A DNA stretch of 64,000 bases from Closterium sp. Naga37s-1 (lineage: Eukaryota; Streptophyta; Zygnematophyceae; Desmidiales; Closteriaceae): NCBI GenBank assembly GCA_947471745.1, contig CANJKZ010000768.1:573501-637500 (forward strand), read 5' to 3'. This document shows positions 22,291 through 34,340 of the stretch, piece after piece. Position numbers and translations under genes: made by a program. The first letter of the stretch is position 1, and each line of letters begins with the position of its first letter. Below the pieces are notes generated by a model that was not told the DNA's origin, made no database searches, and saw only the letters and a program-made list of their open reading frames with translations.

Positions 22291-24330
22291 TTGACCCCGA
22301 CCGCATCATCATCCCCAAGATTGCGAGCATCGCACGTCAGAGCCGCAATAATCAACACCAAGCAGATCATTCCGGCCCGCGACATCCTCTTCTACGAGCA
22401 TCTCACCTTGCAGCAGTGGATCGAGGATGATCGCCGCAACGTCGCACGTGCCTACGCCAACAACGGCTGTAGCTTTGCATCTCCGGAAGACGAGGCAGCA
22501 GCAGCAGCACTCGACCGCGACTCCACCGACGAACATCCCGGCATATCGTCTCGCCCGCACGACGACGCTGACGATAACGACGACGACGCTCCTGCGCTAG
22601 GACCATCACGTTGCCACACTCAGCTCAGCACTTCCTCACATGGCCACGAGATTGACGATGACGATGTGGTGGAGGTCACCACCACAGACACCGCAGGTAC
22701 CTCCAATGTCACTGGCCTGTAGCAACTCGACCCACACACGTCAGTCACTACCCTCACACGCGCCGCCGAGCCCAAGAATCCACGCCATGCCCTAATCGGC
22801 CCTCACGCCAAGGAGTGGCGCGCTACTATGGACGCGGAACTGAAGGCGCTGGAATCACGCGATACGTGGGTTCTAGTCGAACGTGCAGCAGTGAAGGGGA
22901 GGAGGGTGCTAAGCGGAAAGTGGGTTTTTGTCTGAAAATCAACGCTGACGGTACAATCGAGCGCTTTAAGGAACGCTGGGTCGTACGCAGATACGACCAG
23001 CGCCAATGCATTGACTTCGACCAAACCTTCGCTCTCGTCAGCCGTCACACCTCAGTCAGGATCCTACTTGCCATTGCCGCTGCTAAGCATCTACCACTAT
23101 GGCAGATTGATGTTATGAATGCATTTTTGTATGCGCTGGTGGACGCAACCATCTTTGTGGAGCAGCCACACACCTACGGGGAAGGAGACCCTAGGGTCTG
23201 CCAACTGAAGAAATCCCTCTACGGGATAAAACAGGCGCCGCGGCTCTGGCAGCAGCATCTGCACAAATTCCTCCTCGAATTTGGCTTCAGGTAGCTGCCG
23301 CACGACCCGGAAATGTACCGCCTCCACTTCAATGGTAATTACTTTCTTCTGACAGTATACGTTGACGACCTGCTGTACACCGGCACCTGCAACAAACTCC
23401 TCAATCAGTTCGAGGAGAACCTGGAGCAGTGCGTTGACATCACCATCAACCACAATGTCACACAGTTTGTGGGTCTCAACATCACTTACGCGCCAGAAGC
23501 TATTCACCTGTCAGCCTCCAAAATTCTGCTGGGGGAGTTGGGGGAACGCGTCAAAATTTTGCCCGCACCACTATCAACTCCTTATCGCAACCCCAGTGCC
23601 AGCTACAAACCGGACAACAAACCTCTTTCGCCCGCAGGACTCCAACTGTGGCAGCAGCAACTAGGGTGCCTGTTGTTTGCCTCTGTCACATGCCGACCAG
23701 ATCTTTCGTACATCGCTAGCCAACTGGCACAGTACTCCCGCAATCCAGTAGCTGAGAACCAGCTGGACCTGGAGCGCACCCTGCAGTACTTCATTTCCAC
23801 ACCTGACATCGGGCTCTCCTACTCCACGCTGACGACAACCTCCTTCAACCTCAACAGCTACGTGGACGCAGATCATGCCGCTGATCCTGCGAATCAACAC
23901 CCCCGAACCGGCTTCGTCTTCCGCCTGGAACCAACGAGACCAATCTCCTGGAACTCACAAAAGCAGGAACTGGTTGCCCTGTTGTCGGCCGAAGCAGAGT
24001 ATATCGCCGCGACAGCAGCAGTTCGCGAAGGCCGGTATCTGCAGGAGCTGCTGCAAGAAGCAAAAATCCCAACTTGGCCTACCTTTTGCCTTCACTGCGA
24101 CAACTAGAGCGCTATCGAGATGGCAAACAAGCCAAGATTCGTGAACCGGACGAAGCACATCGCACTTCGGTACCTTTTTCGTCAAAGACGAAATTGACCA
24201 GGGCAAAGTTGACCTCGAGTACAGCCCCACTACCGAGTTGGCAGCCGACTTCATCTCCAAGCGACTGCCACGTCTGCAGTACAAACACTGCTCCGACCTC
24301 ACTGGAGTAGTCAAGTGAGTCATCCCTCTG
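22291..24330 (+). pseudogene. pol: Element F linker and reverse transcriptase-RNase H (broken)
   Basis: An acidic linker (22291-22722, EDEAAAAALDRDSTDEHPG ... DDADDNDDDAPA) replaces where protease and integrase should be. RT begins HALIGPHAKEWRATMDAELK (about 22785), with a frame change near 22930, then QIDVMNAFLYALVDATIFVE, KKSLYGIKQAPRLW, the catalytic YVDDLLYTG (about 23360) and DADHAADP, LLSAEAEYIAAT of RNase H. In-frame stops occur at FGFR-stop (23292) and CDN-stop (24105, where CDNQSA is expected). The domain is full length but inactive as read. Confidence 0.85.
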
Positions 24331-24352
24331 CATATCCAGGAATGAAGGGGAG

Positions 24353-24649
24353 TGTTACGACATGAAACTTTATGAGAAGGCATTCCTGTATGCTGCAGGA
24401 GCCGACTCTACCGAGTAAGAAGTCGAGTGAGAAGAGTCGAAGTGACACTGGTAACCGTCTGATCAGGACCAATGCAGGCAGACACATTTGAAATGGAAAG
24501 AGTGAAAACATGTTTGAAACAGTTTTCCGTGCCACACGGTTTGAACTCGCTGCAATAAGGGAATGTACCCCTTAGAGTACATGGCTAGTCTAGGTCGTTT
24601 TGTATTCCTTTGTATTCTTATATAAACTAGATGTATGCGTGCTATTATT
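24353..24649 (+). repeat. 3' LTR of element F, left part
   Basis: Starts TGTTACGACATG after the purine tract GAATGAAGGGGAG and shares AATAAGGGAATGTACCCC with the 5' LTR. Cut by element G at TTATT (24645-24649). The first about 190 bp do not align well with the 5' LTR. Confidence 0.6.
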
Positions 24650-24779
24650 TGTCAAATTGTATGTTTGTGTTCTCTCTAGGCTACAGTGGGTTAGCCTACA
24701 AGGGATACAACACTTTAGGGTTAGTACTTGTACCCAACTCATTCATAGTTAATTCATTACCGCACAATGGATTCTGACA
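24650..24779 (+). repeat. 5' LTR of element G
   Basis: 130 bp from TGTCAAATTGTATG to GGATTCTGACA, next to the PBS. Contains GCCTACAAGGGATACAACAC, the reverse orientation of the LTR core seen in minus-strand elements. Confidence 0.92.
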
Positions 24780-24795
24780 TGGTATTCAGAGCAGG
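24780..24795 (+). promoter_or_regulatory. Primer binding site of G
   Basis: TGGTATTCAGAGCAGG, one base longer than the usual copia TGGTATCAGAGC, immediately after the LTR end CTGACA. Confidence 0.88.
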
Positions 24796-25960
24796 AAACC
24801 TGTTAGGTTCTTAGGGCCCACTGATCGTTTCGCTAGTTCCTGCCCGAAACGCCCTTGCGCTGTCCGACCCTCTCGCACAGTGTCACGCTGCCCTGCAGCT
24901 ACTCGCACTGCCTGCCCTAGTGCGCTGCCTGCTGTCACTTGCGCCCCTACTGCCCGTGAGCAGCCCCTGCCACGCGCGCCCCTGCTGTCCGCGAGCAGCC
25001 CCTGCCCCGCGCTCCCCTGCTGCCCGCGTGCAGCCCCTGCCCCGCGCGCCACTGCTGCCCGCGAGCAGCCCCTGCCCCGAGCGCCCCTGTTGCCCGCGAG
25101 CAGCCCCTGCTCTGCAGCCAGTGCATCGCGCTGCCCTGCCCTTAGGCCTGCGCACCGCCCTGCCCTTAGGCCTGCGCACCGCCCTGCCCTGCAGCTCGCG
25201 AGCCACGCTGCCCTGCCCTTAGGCCCGCGCACCGCCCTGCCCTATAGCCCAGCGCGTCGCGCCATGCTGCCCTGCCCAGCACGCGCCCCACTGTCACGCG
25301 CATCGCGCCCTGCAGCCCGGGAGTCGCACCCTACTGCCCCGCGCGTCGCGCCCTCCCGCAGCCCGCGCGTCACGCCCTGCTGCCCCGCGCGTCACGCCCT
25401 GCTGCCCCGCGCGTCGCGCCCTACTGCAGCCCGCGCGTCACGCCCTGCTGCCCCGCGCGTCATGCCCTACTGCAGCCCGCGCATCACGCCCTGCTGCCCC
25501 GCACGTCGCGCACTACTGCAGCCCTTGCGTCGCACTCTGCTGCAGCCCGCGCGTCGCGCCCTGCTTCCCTGCCCAGCGTGCGCCCTGCTGCCCTGTCCAC
25601 CACGCGCCTTGCCCTGCAGCCCGTGGCGCGCCCTGCCTTGCCCAGCCGTGTCGCCCAGCCCTGCTGAGCCGCGCCGCCCAGGCCGAGCCGCGCCACCCTG
25701 GCCAAGCTGCGCTGCCCAGCCCGAGCCGCCCTGCCCAACCCGAGCCGCGTCGCCCTGCCTCATTCACCAGCCCCACCGAACCGCCCTGCTGCTACTACTG
25801 CTGCTGTTGCTGCTCGTGCTACTGCTGCTGCTGGTGGAGTTGCTGCTCGGAGTACTGGAGGTGCTGCTAGTGCTGGAGGTGCTGGAGGTGCTGCTGGGAG
25901 CGCTGGAGGTGCTGCTGGTGCTGGAGGTGCTGGACCTGCTACTAACCGTCACTGTCTGTC
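24796..25960. repeat. Leader of G: GC-rich tandem repeats
   Basis: 24930-25120 has five or six units near 36 bp with the core GAGCAGCCCCTGCCCCGCGC. 25130-25245 repeats GGCCTGCGCACCGCCCTGCC. 25330-25560 repeats CGCGCGTCGCGCCCTGCTGC. 25785-25945 is a CTGCTG/GGTGCTGGAG run. No Gag is encoded; the long Ala/Pro/Arg frame is low complexity. Confidence 0.8.
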
Positions 25961-28195
25961 ATGGCCACTATCATGGTAGTTGCAGCGGCTAGGGGTGGAC
26001 AGCAGCGGTCACTGCCGCTCCCGGACGACCCCACCCCTCAGCAGCTTCGTAAGTGGGTTATTCAGCGAGGCAGTCCTGGTGGTGGAGGTTTTGGCTTTAT
26101 GGGTACTGCACAGCGGCAGCACCAGCGTCCCCATAGCACTTTCTCCCTGCAACGGCCTCGCGACTGTGCTTCTCAGCGATGCGTCCCTGGTTGTGTAAAG
26201 GCTGCTGCTCCAGGTGCTAGTGAGTCTGCTGCAGCTCTAGGTGCTCGTGAGTTTGCCAACGCTCTAGGTGCTAGTGCGTCTACTGCCACAGGTCCTGCCT
26301 CAGCTGAGGCCTTGCACACATTCACACTTGACTCAGGCGCATCATGTTGCGTCTTTCGTGATTGCACCACAGTCACACCACTCGCAGCACCTGTCCCAGT
26401 CTCACTGGCTGACCCCACTGGGGGCCCACTACTTGCGAGAGCCTCCACTGTCCTCCCATGTCCGGTAGTCCCCTCCTGGTCTCTCTCAAGTCTCCACCTC
26501 CCCGAGTTCTCGACGAACTTGTTGAGCAACACAGTTCTCCAGGATGCATGGGTTGATACCTTCATTCCTAGAGGACAGCGTGTGGAGATCTCTAAGTGCT
26601 CACGGACTGGCCGTCACCTTGCTACGTTCACTCGTCAGCCTGGGTCCGGTCTGTACACACTGACCACTGCGTCTGCACAGGTGGCTGAGTTAGGTCAGGT
26701 GCCTGCGTCGAGTCAGTTGTCTGCGTCTGGTCAGCTTGCAGCGTCTTGCTCGTGTCGGGTACTCTCTCACCAGACTCTTCTCTGGCACTACCGCCTAGGT
26801 CAACCCTCACTGCCGCGTCTCCGCAGCATGCACTCCCGTCTCCTTTTCTCTGGCCTTCCCAGGTCCTTACCCTCCCTCCCACGCTCGCCTGCACCACCGT
26901 GCCTTCCTTGCTTCGAGGGGCAGCAGTGCGCCGCTCCTCACTCCTCCGAGTTTCCTTCGACCACTACTCCTCTGCAGACTCTCCACATGGACGTGTGGAG
27001 CCCGGCCTCCGTCGGTGGAACGGACCAGGAGCGCTACTTCCTGCTGGTTGTTGACGACTACACATGCTACACCACTGTCTTCCCCTTGCGGCGCAAGGCG
27101 GACGCCAGCGGTGTTTTGATCCCCTGGATCCGTGCTACTCGTCACCAGCTGCGCGAGCGGTTTCGTCTGGACTTGCCAGTCCTGCATCTGCACTCTGACA
27201 GGGGCGGTGAGTTCTCTTCTGGCCTCCTTGAAGATTTCTGTTGAGACGAGGGCATTCGCCAGACATTCACACTTCCGGCCTCTCCTCGGCAGAATGGGAT
27301 TGCTGAGCGTCGCATTGCCTTGATTATGGAGGTTGCTCGTACCTCCATGATCCATGCGGCTGCTTCCTATTTTCTGTGGCCGTTTGCGGTCCGATGCGCT
27401 GCGCATCAGCTCAAACTCTGGCCCCATGCCTCTGAGCCCGAGACCTCGCCCACACTCCAGTGGACGGGGAAGGTTGGCGATGCGTCGGTGTTTCGGGTCT
27501 GGGGCGCGCTCTCCCTTGTTCGCGATGCCAAAGCGAGCAAGCTCTCCTCTCGCACTCTCCGCTGCATCTTCCTTGGCTTCCCCACCGACGCCCCGCCGTG
27601 GCAGTTCTATCACCCGCGCGAGCGTCGAGTCTTTTCCTCCCAGGACGTCACCTTTGACGAGTCTGTCTGCTTCTACAGGCTACACCCGCATGCGTCCCAC
27701 CCAGTCCCCCAAGCGCCTCTCTTCCTGGTACCAGTCCCCACCCCCCTCCCGGTAGAACCCCTCCCCCCACAGGGTCCTGCTCCCTCAGGTGTGTCTCAGG
27801 TAGACCCACCCCCCTTGGTCGAGCCTTTGGAGATCTCTTCTGACTCCTCTGGCCCAGCTGAGGGGGGTGACCCCGCCAATGACGACACGGCGGCGACTCG
27901 CCGCTCTCCATGCTTGGAGACAGCACCTGGTTTTCTGCCTCGGCCATCATCGCCGCCTCCGAAGCCTGCTGCTGTGGACTCTGGAGCTGAGATTGCTGGT
28001 GCTGAGCTTGGGGGTGCTGAGACAGAGGGTGAGGGTTCTGGGGGTGCTGCGACTGGGGGTGTTGACTCTGGGGGTGCTGCGAGTCCTAGTGGCGGTGGAG
28101 CTGTGGGTGACCCTGCTGGAGGTCCTGGAGCTGAACAGCCAACGCAGCCTAATCTACTTGATACACTCTCGCCGCAGGCGATTCGTGCGTGAATC
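25961..28195 (+). pseudogene. pol: Element G protease-integrase polyprotein (two nonsense codons)
   Basis: Begins MATIMVVAAARGGQQRSLPL, then PTPQQLRKWVIQRGSPGGGG. The protease site is FTLDSGASCCVFRD. LLWHYRLGQPS marks the pre-integrase segment (usual HRLGHPS altered). Integrase residues are in LHMDVWSPA, LHSDRGGEFSS and SPRQNGIAERR. An in-frame TGA at 27242-27244 follows LLEDFC, where A has an Arg codon. The same frame then runs to 28192, ending LSPQAIRA-stop; there TGA stands where the family has TGG (Trp). The zinc-knuckle region is degenerate. Confidence 0.88.
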
Positions 28196-28985
28196 GTTCG
28201 GCGAGGCAATCCTGGTGGTGGAGGGTACAGTCCTGCTGGTGCTGGAGCTACTAGTCCTGGAGGTACTGCTGGTGCTGGAGGTGCTCGAGGTACTGCTGGA
28301 GGTGCTGGAGGTGCTGCTGGTGCTGGAGGTACTAGAGGTGCTGCTGGTGCTGGAGGTACTAGAGCTGCTAGTCCTGGAGGTTCTGGAGGTGCTACTCGTG
28401 CTGGAGGTGCCGGAGCTACTAGTCCTGGAGGTGCTAGTGGTGCTGGAGGTGCTGGAGCTGCTAGTCTAGGAGGTCCAGCTGGTGCTGGAGCTGCTAGCAC
28501 TGGAGGTGCTGGTGCTGCTGGTGTTGGAGGTGCTGGAGGTGCTGCTGGTGCTGGAGGCGCTGGAGCTGGAGGTACTGGAGGTACTAGAGCTGCTAGTCCT
28601 GGAGGTGCTCGTACTGGAGGTGCTGGAGCTGCCGGAGCTGGTGGTGCTGCTGGTGCTGGAGGTGCTGGAGGTGCTACTGGAGGTACTGGAGGTGCTGGAG
28701 GTGCTGGAGCTGCTGGTCCTGGAGGTGCGCGTACTAGAGGTACTGGACCTGGTGGTGCTACTGGTGCTGGAGGTGCTGCTGGAGCTGCTGGTGCTGGAGG
28801 TGCTGGAGGTACTGCTTGTGCTAGTGCTGGCGCTGCCGGACCTCGTGGTGCTGCTGGTACTAGAGGTGCTACTGGAGCTTCTGGTTATAGAGGTGCTACT
28901 GGAGTTCCTGGTGCTGGAGGTGCTAGTGCTGCTGGTGTTGGAGGAGCTGGAGCTGCTGGTACTGCCCCGCGCCGACCGTTTTTCT
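28196..28985 (+). repeat. Gly/Ala linker repeat of G
   Basis: About 790 bp of GGTGCTGGAGGT-type units encoding Gly-Ala-Gly in the pol frame (IVRRGNPGGGGYS, then GAGATSPGGT). It separates integrase from RT. Leu/Val/Glu-rich open frames here are the shifted reading. Confidence 0.85.
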
Positions 28986-31223
28986 ACCCGCAGCCGCAGT
29001 CATCCCTGCCGCCGCCTGACTCGGTCCTTCGCCAGGTTCTTAGTCTTCCCGTCTTCCACTGGCCTCACTCCACCTCTCTTGTGTCCACCGACAGACCAAT
29101 CTCAGCCACAGCTACTGCCTGGCTCCCCGCTGCCTGCTCTTGCTTCTCACACTGAGGTGACTGAGTCCCTGACTGAGCGTCGTGAGCCTGAGACTCGTGC
29201 TTCCACACCTGTTCGTGCTCGGCGTGTCGCCCGTCCTCGTCCTCCTGCTGTCCTAGGCACTCACAGTATGGCACTTCGTCCTTCCTCTGTTCCACAGCGT
29301 GTTGTCCTGCCTGAGCCTCCCGCGTCCTCTCTTCCGCACGTTCTTGACCCTGAGTCCGACCTTGCTCATGCTGCCAGTCCTACTGTCACTCGTCTCCTCA
29401 CTACTGTCGTCACTGACCCTGACTTTGAGTCTACTGCTGCGTTTGCTCTAGTCACTGAGCTAGTCGAATTTGCAGCTAGGAGTCGTCTCGACTACGTCGC
29501 GAGTCTTGTTACTGCGTTTGGGTCTGTCTGTCCTCCGTGCGTCGGGTGTGAGCCTGCCCTTTGCAGTCACTTCCTTGAGGCCAGGCAGTTTGAGCTTGAG
29601 TGTCTTGCGGCCACTTTACCTCGTTTTGCATCCATTCTCCTTTGCCCTAACAGAGACTCGGATGCGCTTGACATCCCTACCCCGCGCTCTTACGCTGAGG
29701 CAATCGCGGGTGAGTATTCCTCTCAGTGGCAGACAGCCATGGACGCAGAGTTGGCTTCATGGAAGTCCACAAGCACCTATGTCGACGAGGTTCCTCCTCT
29801 TGGGGCGAACATAGTCAATGGCATGTGGATTTTCAGAGTGAAGCGGCCGCCGGGTTCTCCACCTGCCTTCACGGCACGTTACGTTGCTCGAGGCTTCAGT
29901 CAGCGACAGGGGTCTTCCAGACCTTCTCCCCCACCCCAAAGATGACTACACTTCTGGTGTTGCTGCACGTTGTAGCACAACGTGACTACGAGCTGCACTC
30001 CCTCGACTTCTCCGTAGGGCAGCCTTCATGAGGAGATCTGGCTACGCCGCCCACCTGGCTTCACTGGGTCGTTTCCTGCGGGTACCCAGTGGAGCCTTCG
30101 GCTACCAGTCTACGGTCTCCGCCAGGCGCCTCGCGAGTGGCATGACACACTGAGGACGACACTTGCGGCTCTTGGGTTTGCTCCTTCCTCTGCTGGCCCG
30201 TTATTGTTTCTACGCACCGACACTACCCTGCCGCCGTTCTACGTTCTCGTGTACGTCGACGACTTGGTTTTTGCTACTGCTGACACGGAGGCGCTGGCCC
30301 TAGTGAAGGCGGAGCTGCAGGAGAGACACACCTGCATTGACCTGGGTGAGCTACGGAGCTATCTTGTCTTGCAAATCACCTGGGACAGAGCACGGGACAC
30401 CATCACCCTGACTCAGTCACACATGGTGCAGCAGGTCCTTCAGCGCTTCGGCTTTCAGTTCTCCTCGCCAAAGCCCACTCCTTTGTCTACCAGCCACTTA
30501 CTCTCAGCTCCACCTTCGGACGAATCCGTAGAGCCGAGTGGTCTGTGCCCAAAGATTGTGGTTTGCCTCATATACCTGATGACGTGCACACGACCTGACC
30601 TCGCGTACCCTCTTAGCCTCCTGGCTCACCACATGGCTCCCGGTAGACACCGAAAGGTGCACTGGGATGCTGCAAAGAGGGTACTGCGTTACTTGTATAG
30701 TACATCGGGCATGGGGCTCGTGCTTGGAGGACGGGGTTCAGTGGTAGTCATAGGACACTCCAACGCTTCTTGGGCCGACGACCAGGCGATTCAGCGTTCG
30801 TCACAGGGTTACACCTTCAGTCTTGGCTCTGGTTTTGTCTCGTGGAAGTCCACTCCTTCTTCTGTGCTTGGTTCCAACTGTGAGGCCGAGATCTACGCTG
30901 GGGCCATGGCTGCACAGGAGCTACGCTGGCTGACCTACCTACTGATCGACTTGGGGAGCGGCCTCATTCTCCTCCAATTCTGTACGTCGACAACGAGGCA
31001 ATGCTTGCCTTTTGTTGCGAGCAGAGACTGGAGCACAGAATGAAGCACATTGCTCTTCCTTTCTCGTGAGCTGCAGCAGTGTCGTCAGCTCCGCCTTTCC
31101 TACGTGGCCTCGCGGGCCAACACTGCTGATGTGTTCACCAAGGCCCTTGGGTCTGGTGATCATCAGCGTTTCTGCACTACTCTTAGGCTTGTGCCCACTC
31201 TGCCTCACCTGCTGGTTGCTTGA
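28986..31223 (+). pseudogene. pol: Element G reverse transcriptase-RNase H (deleted and frameshifted)
   Basis: Upstream linker (HTEVTESLTERREPETRAS, VLGTHSMALRPSS) leads into RT: SYAEAIAGEYSSQWQTAMDA, WIFRVKRPPGSPP, RYVARGFSQRQG. A short deletion after GFSQRQG (about 29912) and another at LDFS (about 30010) change frame. RT then continues with YVDDLVFATADTEA (30252-30293), MTCTRPDLAYPLSLLAHH and NCEAEIYAGAMAAQELRW, with another frame change near 30955. The end is VPTLPHLLVA followed by TGA (31221). Not translatable as one protein. Confidence 0.88.
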
Positions 31224-31322
31224 CTTGCTCTTGTTGTACACAAATATAGATATTTATTCTTGCTTGTTTACTCTTGCTAGGTTGTGATCAGTATACTGCC
31301 TTGCTATTATAACTCTGCATGT

Positions 31323-31452
31323 TGTGAGAATAAGAACAAGGAATGAATGCCTTAGGAAACAGGTGGGTACAAGTAGGAAAACCTAAAAGTGTTGTACCCC
31401 ATATTGTCTACCCCACTACAGCCTACACAGACTATAGCATATAAGTCTGACA
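31323..31452 (-). repeat. 3' LTR of element B
   Basis: Bounded by TGTGAGAATAAG and AAGTCTGACA. Carries the core TTGTACCCC ... CCCCACTACAGCCTAC (31391-31425), also present in the LTRs of A and D. Confidence 0.95.
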
Positions 31453-31641
31453 CACCCCCATAGGCAAAGTGGGAGAGAACAAGGGGAGTCAAGCAAAGCA
31501 AAGCAAGCTCAAGGTGGATCACAACGTCACCACACATTCCGAGCACAGGTTCAAGGCCACAAGGCCAGTTCACATGCAGGATCATATATATAAAGGTAAA
31601 CAAGCAAGTGCAGGTATATATAGAACACAGTACAAGCAAGG

Positions 31642-33993
31642 TCAAGAAGTAAGCAAGTGAGGCCAAGTAGGCACAAGACCTAGCATCGTACAAAAGCGCT
31701 GATGATCACAAGGCTGAAATGCCTTGGTAAAGATATCAGCAGTGTTGGCCTGAGAGGCCACGTAAGCAAGGCGCAGCTGACCACGCTGCTATAGCTCACG
31801 AGCAAGGAAGTAGCAAAGAGCAATGTGCTTCGTTCTGTGCTCCAGTCTGTGCTCCCGACACAAGGCCAACATGGCCTTGTTGTCTACGTATAGAACTGGA
31901 GGAGAACGAGGCGGCTCTCCTAGGTCAGTCAGCAGGTAGGTGAGCCAGCGTAGCTCCTGTGCAGCCATGGCCCCCGCGTAGATCTCAGCCTCACAGCTGG
32001 AGCCGAGAACAGAAGACGAGCGGGTAGACCGCCACGAAACAGAGCCAGAACCAAGGCTGAAGGTGTAACCCTGTGACGACCGCTGCGTAGCCTGGTCGTC
32101 AGCCCAAGAAGCGTCTGCGTGACCTGTGAGGACCACTGAACGCCGCCTTCCAAGCACTAGCCCCATGCCCGACGTACTGCACAAGTAGCGCAACACCCTC
32201 TTCGCTGCAGCCATGTGCTCTAGTCGGTGTCTCCCAGGAGCAACATAGCATGCCAGGATGCTAAGAGGGTATGCAAGGTCAGGTCGTGTGCAGGTCATCA
32301 GGTACATGAGGCAGCCAACAAGCTCTGGGTACGGGCCACTCGGCTCTACGGACTCATCCGAAGGCAGAGCTGAGAGCGAGTGGCGAGTAGACAGAGGAGT
32401 GGCCTGAGGCGAGGAGTACGTGAAGTCGAAGCGCTGAAGGACCTGCTGTACCATGTGTGACTGAGTCAGGGTAATGGTGCGCTGTGCTCTGTCCCGGGTG
32501 ATCTGCAAGCCAAGGTAGCTGCGCAGTTCACCCAGGTCTGTGCACGTGTGTCTCTTCTGCAGCTCGGACTTCACGTGGGCGAGTTCAGCAGTGTCAGCAG
32601 TGGCAAAGACCAAGTCGTCGACGTACACGAGGATGTAGAACGGCGGCAAAGAGGTGTCGGTGCGCAGAAACAGCGACGGGTCGGCAGTAGAAGGAGCAAA
32701 CCCAAGAGCCGCAAGTGTAGTCCTCAGTGTGTCGTGCCACTCACGAGGCGCCTGGCGGAGACCGTAGACTGGCCGCCGGAGGCTCCACTGGGTACCAGGA
32801 GGAAACGACCCAGTGAAGCCAGGTGGGCGGCGCGGCCAGATCTCCTCGTGCAGGCTGCCCTGCAAGAAAGCTGTACTGAAGTCAAGAGAGTGAAGCTCGT
32901 AGTCACGCTGAGCGGCTATGTGCAGCAGCACCCGAAGAGTGGTCATCTTCGGGGTGGGAGAGAAGGTCTGAAAGTAGTCAACTCCCTGCCGCTGACTGAA
33001 GCCTCGAGCCACGTAACGAGCCTTGAAGACAGGCGGAGAACCCGGCGGCCGCTTCACCCTGAAAATCCACATGCCACTGACGATGTTCGCCCCAGGTGGG
33101 GGAACCTCGTCGACGTAGGTGCCTGTGGACTTCCAGGAAGCCATCTCTGCGTCCATGGCTGACTGCCACTGAGAGGAGTAGGGACCCTCGATCGCCTCAG
33201 CGTACGATCGAGGAGTCGGGATGTCTGGTGCATCCGGGTCTCCCTCAGGGGCAATCAGCATGGACACGAGATAAGGCAAAGCAGCAGCAAAACACTGGAA
33301 CTCCTCTTGCCTGTCCTCAAGGACGTCCGTGCTAAGAGCACACTCACCCCCGACGGACGGAGGACAGACAGACTCAGACTCAGCAACAAGACTCGCGGCG
33401 TAGTCTAGACGACAGTGAGCAGCGAAGTCGACAAGCTCAGCAACTAAGGCAGACGCAACAGTGGACTCAAAGGAAGGGTCAGTGACAACAGTAGCCAGGA
33501 GACGCGTGACAGTAGGACTGGCAGCACGAAGAGAGTCAGACCCCGGGTCAGCAAGAGCAGGAAGAGAGGACTCTGGAGGAGACGGCAAAGGGACACGCTG
33601 CGGAGCAGTGGAAGGACGCAGTGCCATCTGATGCGTGCCCGGGACCGCAGGAGGACGCTGACGCGGAACACGACGACTAGCGCGAACAGCACGAACAGGC
33701 GACGCAGGGCGAGACGCAGGCGCACGACGCTCAGCAAGACCTCCAGTAGGACCAGTGTAGGGAGAAGGGGCAGGCAGTGGACAGGCCAGCTGTAACTGTG
33801 ACTCGGACGGGACGGACGGTGGACACTCTAAGGCAGGAGAAGGACCAGAAGAAGGCGGAAGGCCAAGAACCTGCTCAAGGAGGGGAACGAAGTACGGCCG
33901 AGGCCGCGCAGCACCTCCAGAACCAGCAGGGACAGCACCAGCACCCCCAGCGTCAGCTCCGACTCCAGCAGCACCACCAGCTCCAGTAGCACC
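31642..33993 (-). pseudogene. pol: Element B reverse transcriptase-RNase H (late nonsense codon)
   Basis: The frame is open from the C insertion point (33993) through VPGTHQMALRPSTAPQR, SYAEAIEGPYSSQWQSAMDA, RPPGSPPVFKARYVARGFSQ, LDFSTAFLQGSLHEEI and YVDDLVFATAD (about 32610) to RNase H DASWADD, SCEAEIYAGAM, YVDNKAMLALCRE. A TAG at 31789-31791 replaces a Gln codon in REL-QQRG. Without it the frame would end at about 31642 after TADIFTKA and VPTWPHLL. The stop removes the last RNase H acidic motif, so the read product is probably defective. Confidence 0.9.
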
Positions 33994-34124
33994 TGTTACG
34001 ATAAGAATGAATTGATAGAAAATGTGAAGTACAACCCTAGATATAGCAAACCCTAATCATGCAAGTAAGTAGAAACGTAACACCTAGACTAACCTAAACA
34101 ACACATATAAAATATATGTTGACA
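33994..34124 (-). repeat. 3' LTR of element C
   Basis: 131 bp from TGTTACGATAAG to ATATGTTGACA. Contains CAACCCTAGATATAGCAAAC and ACACCTAGACTAAC, the latter shared with the solo LTR in D. Confidence 0.96.
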
Positions 34125-34340
34125 CACCCCCATAGTCTAGGTGACGGAAGTCCTGTAGAAACAACAAGAGCAAGCAACGGTCACAAGACCAGTCTACAAG
34201 AACAAGACAAATCTCAGGGTGGAGCTCAAAGTCACCACACACTCCGAGAGCAAGCAAGGGGCCACAAGGCCAGTCCACATGCAGGTATATAGCAAATATA
34301 AAGAGATGCAAGAGTACAAGACATGCAGAACAAGGCATCT

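Larger units (their letters stand above)
20587..24649 (+). mobile_element. Element F: old copia element, integrase region deleted, 3' LTR split by G
   Basis: Plus-strand order: LTR-like sequence (20587-20846), PBS, gag with zinc knuckle, an acidic linker, RT/RNase H, and a 3' LTR starting at 24353 after the purine tract GAATGAAGGGGAG. The 3' LTR is interrupted at 24649 by element G and resumes after the TTATT duplication at 45555. No protease or integrase was found. The two LTRs share only part of their length (GGGAATGTACCCC ... GAGTACATGGCTAG), and many frame breaks show age. I found no convincing target duplication. Confidence 0.75.

Noticed and set aside
28482..28970. Leu/Val/Glu-rich frame in the linker of G
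   Set aside because: Shifted reading of the Gly/Ala linker repeat; only the part after about 28975 joins the real RT frame.
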